NCBI GenBank assembly: GCA_959347315.1
Contig: OY365808.1
Location: 3,222,205-3,286,204 of the forward strand
Length of the DNA stretch: 64,000 bases
Direction of reading: 5' to 3'
Origin: Bimastos eiseni
Taxonomy: Eukaryota; Annelida; Clitellata; Crassiclitellata; Lumbricidae
Shown here: positions 25,370 to 37,300 of the stretch, piece after piece
How the letters are laid out: every line of letters begins with the position of its first letter
Position numbering within the stretch: the first letter of the stretch is position 1
Program-made: the position numbers and the translations under genes
Notes under the pieces: model-generated
The model's database searches: none
Seen by the model: only the letters and a program-made list of their open reading frames with translations
Told to the model about the DNA's origin: nothing

Positions 25370-25690
25370 ACAGCTCAACAGTACCTAATGAATATACATG
25401 CATCCAAATATGTATTCAATATTACTTAAATATATACATAATATATATTTAATACATTAAATGTAGAAACTATAATGTATATATATCTATACAAGTATTT
25501 AATGTATCATATATATACCTAACATAGATAATTTTTATTTTATACATCACATATATCAATTAAATAACATATATAATGTATATATTACACACACATAATA
25601 TATATAATTATATTAACATAAATATATGTTGTATAATATATATATATATATATATATGTATTTAATGTATAATAATATATTCACATATTT
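25370..25690. repeat. TA-rich simple sequence
   Basis: ATATACAT/TATATA repeats, about 320 bp, just beyond the 3' end of the HACL2-like gene. Confidence 0.8.
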
Positions 25691-25703
25691 AAACATTTCA
25701 AAT

Positions 25704-25709
25704 TTTATT
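25704..25709 (-). promoter_or_regulatory. Poly(A) signal AATAAA of the HACL2-like gene
   Basis: Reverse-strand AATAAA about 115 bases downstream of the HACL2-like stop codon, at the edge of a TA-rich tract. Assigned by position. Confidence 0.55.
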
Positions 25710-25824
25710 AATTAGTAAACATGGCAAGCAGATGGAAAAATGTCTTTAACTTGCAACACAAACACTAAACACAGTTGAACCGAGCACAAATTCGTCAAAA
25801 TTTAAATTTTCTGCCTCGCCATCC

Positions 25825-28800
25825 TCAGACGCTGATGCTGCCCTCCCGAAAACTTGTCTTGCCGATGAGACAATTGAGAACGACGCTGTGGCCGTCGGCA
25901 CAGTCCTTCTGAGCGGTCCTCAGTATTGCATCCATCTTGTCCTCATTCGTCCTGTCGATCTGGTAACCACGGCCACCGTATCCCTCGGAAACCTTGTCAT
26001 AGTCGCAGAACTACAAAACACTCAAAAAGTTCACCAAACTATTTCTATCTAAAAAGTTGTTATTATTAATTAAATTTGTAATGTATGCAATGTCTCACCG
26101 AAATGTGAATCTGAGGCATGGACAATCAGATGCAAATAGATGTTACTGTGTCCCAGATTCACATGTTTCTAAGTAGAATATAGTTAATAAATAATGGAAT
26201 ATAATATTATCATCAAATTTATTAAATAAGTTAATGAATATATAATCATCAGTATTATTAATATAATTGAATGATAATAAATTAAATGAACTTACAATTA
26301 TCACAATTATTATTGTTATTATATATTACAGATCTGTGACTTGTCCAAGGTTACACAGGAATGTAAAATTGATGTGCGGTCAGTTGCAAGGTAAAGTTCA
26401 GTTAGTCAGAAGTTTGAAACCAGTGAAAATACTGTTGTAAAACATTTTTTGAAGGAAGAAAGAGTTCAGTCTTCAAAAAGATTTAAAATCGATTTAGAGA
26501 GCAGGAAGCTCATTGCATTAAGCAAAACATCAAATTGGGAGATTTCATGCAGGAAACGATGAATACTAATGAGCTGCAGGACTCACAGCCAAATCGCAAG
26601 CCGTTCCCCGACCCAGGATCCGAATCTGATCCCTGGCGATCTGTGACCAGCATGCATCGTTGCCCACGACGGCGATCACTGGAGTCTACAATAACAAACC
26701 AAGCTATTCACCACCTAGTGAATAGAAGGAATAGTCAACCCTACAGGGAATCGAACCAGCTCTCACGACATGATTGTTCAAAAGACTTAAATACACAGGT
26801 AATCTCTTGGCACTAAAAATATTGGAGTTTAATATGTTGACAGATCAGCATGAGCTGACACACTTCCTTACCTTTGGCATACACTGATGGATGATCTTAG
26901 CATCCGATCTTCCCATCGAGAGTAATACAGTGCACTCATTATATAATTTAACACAGTGCATGGTGACAAATGTGGCAGAAACTTTTGAGACTTATCTCTC
27001 TGCTAAAGGAGATATGAAAAATACATCCTGGGCTGAACCAGTGAACCTGCATGTACCATAATTATATAAATCACTAGCCTTACTGCCAAGCATCGCCTGG
27101 GATTGAATTTTCAACACAGCAAGTGCACTGCTTTGGCCCTGAAATTCGCCTCTATTGTGAGTAATCCATCTCCAATGAAAAATTAGCCTGCTAATTTAAG
27201 TTTAAACATTTTCCACATGAAAATTCTGTAGAAATATTTAACTGGCTTAAACAGAATTTAAGTCCATTTTTTTTTTCAATATTGCTTAGATTTTTTAATA
27301 TTTCCGATCTGCCTGCCTTATGTCTGGTGAATGTGTCAATTTCCGCAGCACTGTATCCAAAAGAACCATCGCCGTAGATGATCCACAGCTCACTTTCTGG
27401 TCGGCACAGCTTGGCCCCGAGGGCAAAGCCTCCCCCAACACCCAGGGTGCCAAACGCTCCTGGATCGAGCCACCGAAGTGGACCTCTTGGCCTGCCAGAA
27501 AACAGAAACATAGCACTACAAAAAAAACTGCCTCACTATCATTAATACATTTATCGCAGGCTCAATTACATAGTTTATAACATTAATAAATAACATACTA
27601 TTCAAAACAATTTATTGCAGATTTAATTCCACGTCTTGATGTCAAAATCATTGCAGTAAATAATAATGTATTCTATGGCATGCACAATGTTCAATTATTA
27701 TAAAAGTACAGCTGGAACAAGAACAGTTTGACCCCTTTGTGGCTGACCTATTGACCTTGGCATCAACCCTTAATGTTCCATTTCTCCTGCAATGAAACAT
27801 CAATAAACAGCCATCCAAGTCTATCCATAGAGGAAATAGAACCCCAGGAAGAACAGCAGAAACAGAGCGAAAATGCAAAAGGAACCCCGTAAAGATGTCA
27901 TCGAAAGAAAGGATCACATTGGAAGCATTACAATGGAAAAGTTACATAAAAGGACTACATGGAAAGGGTAAAATCTGAAGGGTTACCTGAGGATGTAGGC
28001 AGCCGTCCCAACAAAATCCCCGCCATCGGCCACTATGATGCTGTCATCAGCCATCAAGTGATCGATCTTGTGCAGGATCTTGATTGGATTGAGATGACGA
28101 TCGGTTGGATCATCAGCCATCTTGCTGCAATCGAAATCAACCGACATCTGAATAAACTCTTCATTCATTCACAAACGATACACTGACATTTGCACTGATA
28201 GGGACACCCAATTCCAACACCTTATCTGCCTGCAAGCATGGAAGCTACAATGTCATCAAGATTTACTATTTCATTCAAAATGGCTGAAACTACATTTTAT
28301 CTCTCACTAAATCTTGTACACAAATGTTCCATTACATTAAATAAATGTTTGGCCACATTACATCAAAAGAGATCTTTAACTACATGTATGCAAATGTCAT
28401 ACGACTTTGCTTAAAATCGATTAGGGATGAACAGAGTTTGAAGTTCTTGCCGAGTCTGAGTTTTATTAGCTGAATTTCATCGAATCTGAGTTTCTAATAT
28501 TTCACAAGTTAGAGCAAAAACATGGGTTTTTCGGGACACTCTTTCATCTGGTAGATGGCGCAATTGTTCCATTTCCTTAAGAGATTTTTTATTACATATC
28601 ATTGATGATGTAAACTTGCCGGAGTGGAGCTCATCAAGGAGGACTCGTTCGAGTGGTTAAACGACATTTGATTTTTTGAAATTTTGTCATTTTTTGAAAT
28701 TTTTGAGTTATGTCCGTAAAAATTTGATACATAGCATTGTCATGCAAGCCTGAAATACATGCAAAATTTCAGCTCTGTAGGTCGATGGGAACATACCAGA

Positions 28801-31273
28801 AAGAGTTGATAGATGTCCGATGGACGGTCCGTCCGTGACACACTTTAAGCAAACCAAGTTAAATAAAATAACGTAAAAAGAGTCTCTTTCCCTTGATTAT
28901 AAGATTGACAGTTTTGCACAACTTTTATGAATTTTATAGCATCACCTTAATTTTCTGTATGAAGTAGTAACTTGTATGCACTAATATTAGCAGTATTTGT
29001 GATTTTAGTTAGGTTGATTGTAGCTTTGTAGATAAAAATAAAAGTATTTTGTGCTTTTACTTAAACAATTGTTGTTTTATAAATTAAAAAAATCCGATTT
29101 CGTTTCAAAACAGAAAATCGGAAAGTTTTAAACTCAGACCCATTGTTTTACAGAGTCCAAGTTTTGACGAATATTGCGAAACTCGGTTGAGCCGCATTTC
29201 CAAACCGAGTTTTGGTTCATCCCTAGAATCGATGCTTATTATTTATATCCCTTGTAAGCTGGTAGTCTAACACAGAATACTCTTACTTACATATAACATT
29301 ACAATTTCACATTACAACGACTGCATTACATTTGACTGAGAAGAGAAATGCTCACATGTTGGCTTCTTCCTTTACAGTGTCTTTATCGCGCAAGGTTGTG
29401 ATCCATTCTGGATTGCAGTTGTATCCCTGCAGACCCTGAGAAATCGACACGAGCGCACTGCCCACGTCACCCTGGATGGCAAGACTTGGTGTCCAGAAGA
29501 TCCCAGAATTCTACAGTAAAATCACAACAAATAAATAATTGTAGCACTGGAACCATTTATTATTATTATTACCAGGTGTTTTATCTGTCCTAAGACTGTT
29601 GGACAGCTGCCTGTCTCTTCTATGACCTATTATTATCTTTATCACTAGGTGCTTGCCAAGCCTAAGATGGTCAAAAAATAATTTGCTAATAAGTTTTCTG
29701 CTGAAAATCAGGCATGGATCTCATGTTGTAGAGATGCTTGCCCACGCTAGGACCTATTAATGTAATTCAATGATTTGATTCAAGTCAATGTAATATAATG
29801 TAATTCATTGTAATTGATTGCAATTCAATTTAGTTTAATGTAATTTAATGTCACTTAAGGTAATTTAATGTAATTCAGATAAGTGTCAACCTTAAGGAGC
29901 TGGTCTCTGTTTCGGTTGATGGAAATGATCTTTGACTTTCGGTTCAACACTCGCCCGTATCCAAGACGAAAGTCACACACAATGCCTACAAAACAACCAC
30001 CATGCACTTAATCACTCAGTCATTTAATCACTTTAGCAATTAATCACTCAATAATCACTTAAGCACTCAATCATCAAACTTCACATCTCTCAAAACAAAA
30101 CCTTCACAACACCCCTGCGATCACATTCGCATACACACAGAACCAGAGCATGACTACATGACTACCCTCTAAACTAAGTGTACACCATACCTGCGAGGAT
30201 GACTAAGTCGGCTTCCTTCAAGGCATCTTTCCGACACTGCCGGAACTGGAATGGGCTGTTCTTGCCGAGCATTCCACGAGACATGCCACCGAGGAAGCAT
30301 GGAATACCCATACTCTGAAAAGTCATGCCAAGACTTAAAGAAATGTGCACAAAATGTATGCAATTCATCAAAATTTTATGTATTGTGCCAAAACTTTATG
30401 CAATGTGAAGAAACTTAAGATGACGTGTCCATGCTTTATGTAATGTGCAAACACCATGTGTTGTAATACAGCTATTAACACGTCAATGTCGAAAGTGTGC
30501 CAAGAGCGACTAGAAAACCAGTGTAACTAGTTGTCAAAGTGTTTTTAAAGCACCATATCGAAAGAGTGAGAAGCCTATGGAGAGAGGCCAACCACTAATC
30601 CAATGTAATGCAGTTTATTCCATTGAAACGTAGCTAAATGTCATTTAATTCAGTTAAATGTAATTCAATGTAACTCGAAGTAACTCAATGTAGCTCAATG
30701 TAATTTAATTAAATGTAATTCAATGTAACTCGATGTAACTCAATGTAGCTCAATGTAATTTAATTCAGTTAAATGTAATTTAATTCAGTTAAATGTAATT
30801 TAATGTGATTCAATCTAAATTCCCTACCTCAAGTTCTGCCCTCAAATCAGAAACTGGTGTCGGTGGCAGTGTCGCCTGACTTCCAAGAAGTATGACTGGC
30901 TTCTTACTCCGTGAGATCAGTTCAACACACTGCTGTACTACAAGCAGAAAAACAGCAAAACTTAATTGAACCATAGTTATAAAACAATAAGTCAGGTGTG
31001 AAGTTTGTGATTCCTTCTAAATAATCATCGCATTTAGAGCTTTATTGTTTCCATGCAGCCGTACGTCAGTAATATACAAAAACCCTTTCAAATACACATA
31101 GAAAAAGAGATTGTCATAATTATGTGCATCTATTCCTCTTGAAACTGTCTCGCTACACTCTAGAGTTTCTTTCCTTCACCAAATGATTCATCAGTGAAGA
31201 CAAAACTTTACGAACGACAATAATTGTTCAGCAATTGCTCATTGCACAAACCATTATTTATTATTATTATTAC

Positions 31274-31307
<34 letters not shown>

Positions 31308-34300
31308 GCAGTCCATATAAGATGTAGACAAGATTAGTAAATTGGAATCTGATCTAATCTAGCAACTTCATCGTCAAATAGTCAAAGTCATAAGTCAACT
31401 GATGTTTCTACACCACCTGCTCTTAACGGAGGTTAATTCAATAAAAAGATTGAAAAAATCCATAAGCAAAGACTCTGATATTAGCAGCTCAGCACGACAA
31501 ACACAAAACTGTACTGAATAAAACTGACAGAAATTCAGAAAAACGTATTCAACAACTAAGACTAAAACCAAAACTTGGAATATAATAGCTACAGTTTCCA
31601 TTATTATTACCTATAACCAAAACTCATGATATAACAATAACTAATTATTATTAATACGCTTGATTTACGAAATATATGATACCTCAAACTAAAGAGACAA
31701 ATATTACGTAAATCTAATGAAATTCAACTGTTAGCGACGTGAAAGCACTACTGTGAGCTCTCATTGAAAGTGCGACATAACAGCCAGACACAGATAAATC
31801 CCTTGAAACATTGACTGACTTAACGATCAACCTACTCTGGGAAGGAGATCCAAAAGGCAACGAAACAGGAAGTGGTGTAACCGGCAACCGATCAAACGCC
31901 CCGGCAAAGAGGTTATCTAAGTGGTTCTGGAGATACCAGTTGAGGCACTTTTCGATAAGTCCACGACCCGGCATCAGTCCAACTTCCTGAGACACGAGTT
32001 TGTACGGGTATAGCGTGTCGATTGGAAACTCCACAAACACAGGACCTGAAAAGAATGGAAACAACAAAAGCAATCAGTTACCTAGGTACATGTACTAGAA
32101 GCCACCAAAGAAATACCTTGTCACAATGCAATCATATTAGAAAATCAATTACAATGTTTTAGCTACAGTAAAACACAAAGGAGTCCCTTGAACCAGCTTG
32201 AGAAGTAGCCAAGAGTATGAAGTATTAGCGACTTCATTTTCTTAGCCTCGGCATTTATGTCTGGGTGGGGATTTGAGCCACTAACCTCTCCATTGAGAGT
32301 TCAACTAGACTATTAAGCACGGTCTAGAGTAAACCACTGAAAAGGTTGCCAATATTATCTCAAGTTGCATAAGTCGGATATTTAAACTGATGTACACAAT
32401 TACCACATTGTTCAAACAGTTAATGTGCCTTTATTTCCAATGCTTTGCATTTAATGTTAGAAAAGTGTGGGCTTCATCTTGAGCTAGAAAAGATTGCTAC
32501 ATACTTACTAACTTTGCTAATACAGGATGTTGCATACTGTCAATGTCAAACTAGGAAGTGAGTCACTGTTAGGTACTCGAAAAGTGATCAACATATAATA
32601 TTTTCTTCACACAGTACAAATATTCGACCCCCACATAAATGCAGTCGTGCTTGACTGCACTAACAATGCAACAGGATTACATTACATTACACCTGCAATG
32701 GCTTGTCAATTGTGAATGAAGGAACGATGATTAACAGGCCGTCATTTCAACGTAAACAGATACGACTGCGGCAATTACCAGGGGTGTCTGACTGCGCGAT
32801 CTGCAAGGCCTTTGTCAGCGTTGGCTTGATGTCACGCAGATGGTTGATAGTGGCACAGTACTTGCACAGAGGCTTAAAGAGGCTCATCTGGTCTATATCC
32901 TGCAAAGCGCCTCGACCCTACCACACACAGACAAATTATCAGCATAAAAATAATCTCATCCACTACTATACCCTACCTCATACAGATCACCTACTAGTTC
33001 AACAAGAAATGTTCCTTGTTTCTCCCAGGAACTTCAACTGCATCCCTCTGCTTCTCACCTCCCTCACACATCCTAATGACTGACTTTTCTCCGTCAGCTT
33101 CTCAATCTATAAAGGCTTCTCGCTCCTTAAGGGAGTTTCTTATTCCCCAGATTTTCATGCAGAATAGTAATTATGTGAGAGGCAATATATGAATCTAAAG
33201 ATACGATATGATATCCAAACACCTTCCTCTCACCCCCTCTCCCTTGCCAAGTGCTAAGATATAACTTTGTTCTCATATCCATCACAACATGGCACCTGTT
33301 CAAAATTCTACTGAATGAATCATGTTCTACGCTACATTTAGTATTGCCTTATGTGAACATCCTTTAACACTCACTAAACCAGCCATGAAAGCTCTTATGA
33401 GTAAAAATTCGTTCTGTGAAGTCAATTATCCCTACCAAATTAAAATATTTGCACAGTCTGTCTTGTATACCTGCAAACATTTTCGCAAGCAGAACGAGAA
33501 AAATATACCAAATGTTAAAATCTCAATGTATACCACTGAATATATCGACCAGATAAGTAGCCTACGTACGATAAGCCCGGTCATATAAAAATCGTCTTAA
33601 CCCTTTGAAATCATGCAGAGTCTTCCTATACATTTTTATATATGCTCATAATTAAAGGGTTAAGTTGAGAAATGGACAGATATCATGGATGGAAATGCAT
33701 ACCCTGCCCTACCTGTCCAAGGTGAACTATAACAGGTCAAACAGTGTCTTGTTCTATAAGTAAATATGGATTTGACAAACCTTGAGCAAAGTGGCCGCTG
33801 CTCCTCCAATTAGAAGCACCGGCGACTCGGCCATCTGTGCATTCTTAACAGCAGTAATTGTGTTCGTCAGGCCTAGAAACAAAGGGGTAAATTATACCCT
33901 ATATATATATCAGATAAGTATCAGATATATATGTATATATATATATATATATGCATATGTTGCTGAACTCCAATATATATACATATATATATATACATAT
34001 AGATATATATATCCACACAACTATTTAATATATATTATATATGTATACATCCTATATACTCTACAAATCTTTCAACCTATGGTCTTAAGGCTGCTGTAAA
34101 TGCATCTGAGTAAACCATAGGCATAAGGAGTAAAGCCAATGAGAACCCATTCCATACCAGAGGGTCAACAACAAAGAAAACGCAATGCTGTGTAATTGCA
34201 AATTGCACATCCATGGGTAACAAGGAGTTAACCCTGTGTGGAAAGGCAGAGAGCAAGTTCCTGCATATTCAGAGTTCAGCAACATATGCATAAAAGCACA

Positions 34301-37300
34301 GTACACATATTTACACATGCTGAGTTAAGTCTACCATATTAAACTTTCATCGGAACAACTGCGGAAGTCCATTTTCGGTTTATTGATATATCCCCCCAAA
34401 AATTTTTTAAGTCTACAGATATTATATCTGTAGACTTTTAAACATTTTTAAAGTCTACAGATATATTATATCTTCCGATGAAGGGTTCATATGTATAGTA
34501 ACTGAATGCTTACTTTACCAACCTTTCAACTTACTTTACAAAACTTTCAACTTACTTTACAAACCTTTCAACTTACTTTACAAACCTTTCAACTTACTTT
34601 ACAAACCTTTCAACTTACTTTACAAACCTTTCAACTTATTTTACAAACCTTACAACTTACTTTACAAAACTTACAACTTACTTTACAAACCTTTGACCTC
34701 ATCTATGAAGCCACCATTACAAACGATTTGCTACGTGTCATCCATAACACTGAATTCTGTGTTGTAGGTAACATAAAGCAACGAATTGCAACCACATACC
34801 TGGACCAGCTGTGACAGCGGCCACTCCCACGGTTCCTGACAACCGTGCAACAGCATCTGCTGCAAACACGGCCGTTGCCTAAAACAAAACAACAGCTATA
34901 TACAATGTGCTTGATCAAGTAATGTAATATAAGAAAAGAATGATGTGGTGAAAACAGGGACAGGTGCAACTAGAGATTTTTATCACCCGAAAAATTTGGG
35001 GTAGCTTTCCCCCATCTCCCCTCCTCTTAAAACTTCCTCCAAATTGGGATGAGATCTTCCCCCTATTTCGTGGAAGCCCATGGGTGCAAGCAGTCCCTCA
35101 GCTGTCAGCAGGGAATACCAGTTACAACGAGCAATCAATCTGTTATGGGATCAAAGTAAACCTGAGATGACACATCACAGTACACTTTGCGTGATTCCTG
35201 TAACAAGAAGAATGCAACTCAAAAGAAATTACAATGAAAAGACATGACTATTGAAGACGTATGAATATTCGAGACATGAATATTCGAAACAGATGAATAT
35301 TCAAGACATATGAATAATTCTACTTCATGTCGAGTGTCCACGATCCGGATTCCAATCTTCTCGCTGGACACAAGTATCGGTGAGATGTGTCCACCAGCCA
35401 ACGTGAACACAAACTTCACGCCATGGCTCTGAAACAATATCAAGTAACAGTAACTGTAATTTTTTCCTCGTAACTTCTATAGAGCCAGTTTCTAACGCAC
35501 AAGGTATGAACCGAAGGCACATCAAAACAAATTGGTAACAGGTCAATAAAATATCAGTTTTAAGCTGGGAATGAAAGGACATCACCAGCAACTAAGCAGA
35601 GAGGATAGATAAAAATAGTAATAATTTTCTATTAATTTCAAACTGACAATAATACAGTATGATTACAAGAACAGCACAAAAGACTGATGGCAAGTTATTA
35701 CAGAAGTTTAATTTAACTGTCTGCAGCCATTTAAGGTGCCCATTATGTTATACACCAAATTAACCAATGCTGCCACTTATCGAAAGAAGGACTAATCAAT
35801 CTTACAGATGATACGGGTATCGAACAAGGTTCCTCAGCTCTGCACCCTAGTGTTTTTTCCTTACTTTACGCTCATGCCCCTCACCCTAGGAAGTGAGTTT
35901 TCAAAAAGTAGGTCCATTAACCATATAAGCTCATTAACAAACAACAGTAAATAATTTAGGGATAACCAGACAACGATGATCAGATGATCTTGCTGAAAAA
36001 TGTATGTCTGTGAAACGAAAACTGATTTTAAGCACTGTGGCTGGTCAGAGTTCACAGTTCAGCAAACTATGAGCCCCAATGTGAACTGATTCTTTGCATA
36101 TTAAGCTGGTGTTATAGCTTAACCAATCCTGTACATGTATTAGCTGGTAGTAATAAAAAATTAAAGCACAACAGATACATGGTAAAAAGACAGGCAAAAC
36201 ATTCGAGAGGCCAGGGTTTATGAGGATGGAGAGACTATGATTATATTACAAAGGCTCAAAAACCCCATAGCAAATGACAGCATAACCGAACTCACTTTGA
36301 GTGTCTCTGCAACAAGTTCTCCTCCATGACGATCTGACTGTCTGTCCACCTATGCCCCAAAACATAGCAGACATATTCAGTTGTAATGTCTTTACATTAA
36401 TAAAAGAATTTAAACGTGTCTTGTAGACCTATTCGAAATTTTATTCTTCATACTATGTGAGAGAATGTTTTGCCGCAGAAACACGTATGCTTACAGAAAA
36501 TCTTTGAAACTGGTTTCCACAAAATAATTAACCTCCCCCAAGACACACAATGTCTTCATTTCTTCTGCCTCAACAGTGCAGTGCAATGAAAGCAGTAATT
36601 TGTTGAAGTCAACGACAACAGATCAGTAATCAATGACAGCAATGTTGCTTAAATTTTAAATAATATAATATATTTATAACTGGGTTTTATGTGGTTCAGT
36701 AGACAGAGAAGTAGACAGAGGCCTGTGTGAGAACCACACCTACAGTACACATCTCAATAGCCCAAAGTCCCTAGCCGGGCCTTGAAGCCGTTCATTGTCT
36801 GCACAGAAACTGTCTCTTCGCTCAGGTCGTTCCATGCATCTGCCACCCTGCTGCACATAAATCTTTGTTTTATGGGTCAATCAATCAATCAATCGATGCA
36901 ATTTATATAGCGCCTCTTCAAGATAACTATTCAGAGGCGCTCCTGACCCAGGCCCGGTCAAAAAGGAAAGTCTTGAGAAGTTTATAGAAAGAGCCAGACC
37001 GGTCGCGCGGGAGAGAGCGCAGGTCAGATGGGAGGTTGTTCCACACACGAGGACCCACAATTGCAAAAGCTCTATTGAACGTACTTCTGGTTTCTGATAT
37101 ATTTTATAAAGGTGTCCTCTTAAGCCACCTCTGTCAGTCAGTTGGAAGAACCTCGATGATGTTGTTATCTCCTTGCCTGTCATGATTTTGTATGTCTCGA
37201 TTAGATCTCCCCTTTCTCTACTTCTGTCCAATGTTGTTAGTCCACACTTCCTTAATCTCTCCTCGTATGTCAATGTTCTGTTTCCTCTTATCATTTTTGT

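Noticed and set aside
26730..26820. Possible tRNA or SINE on the minus strand with GGTTCGATTCC
   Set aside because: The B-box word is present but no A box or cloverleaf could be drawn; too weak to list.
28125..28240. Upstream extension of HACL2-like exon 12 (SVDFDCS and earlier residues)
   Set aside because: It would break the phase with exon 11. The acceptor TTGCAG at 28125 keeps phase and family length.
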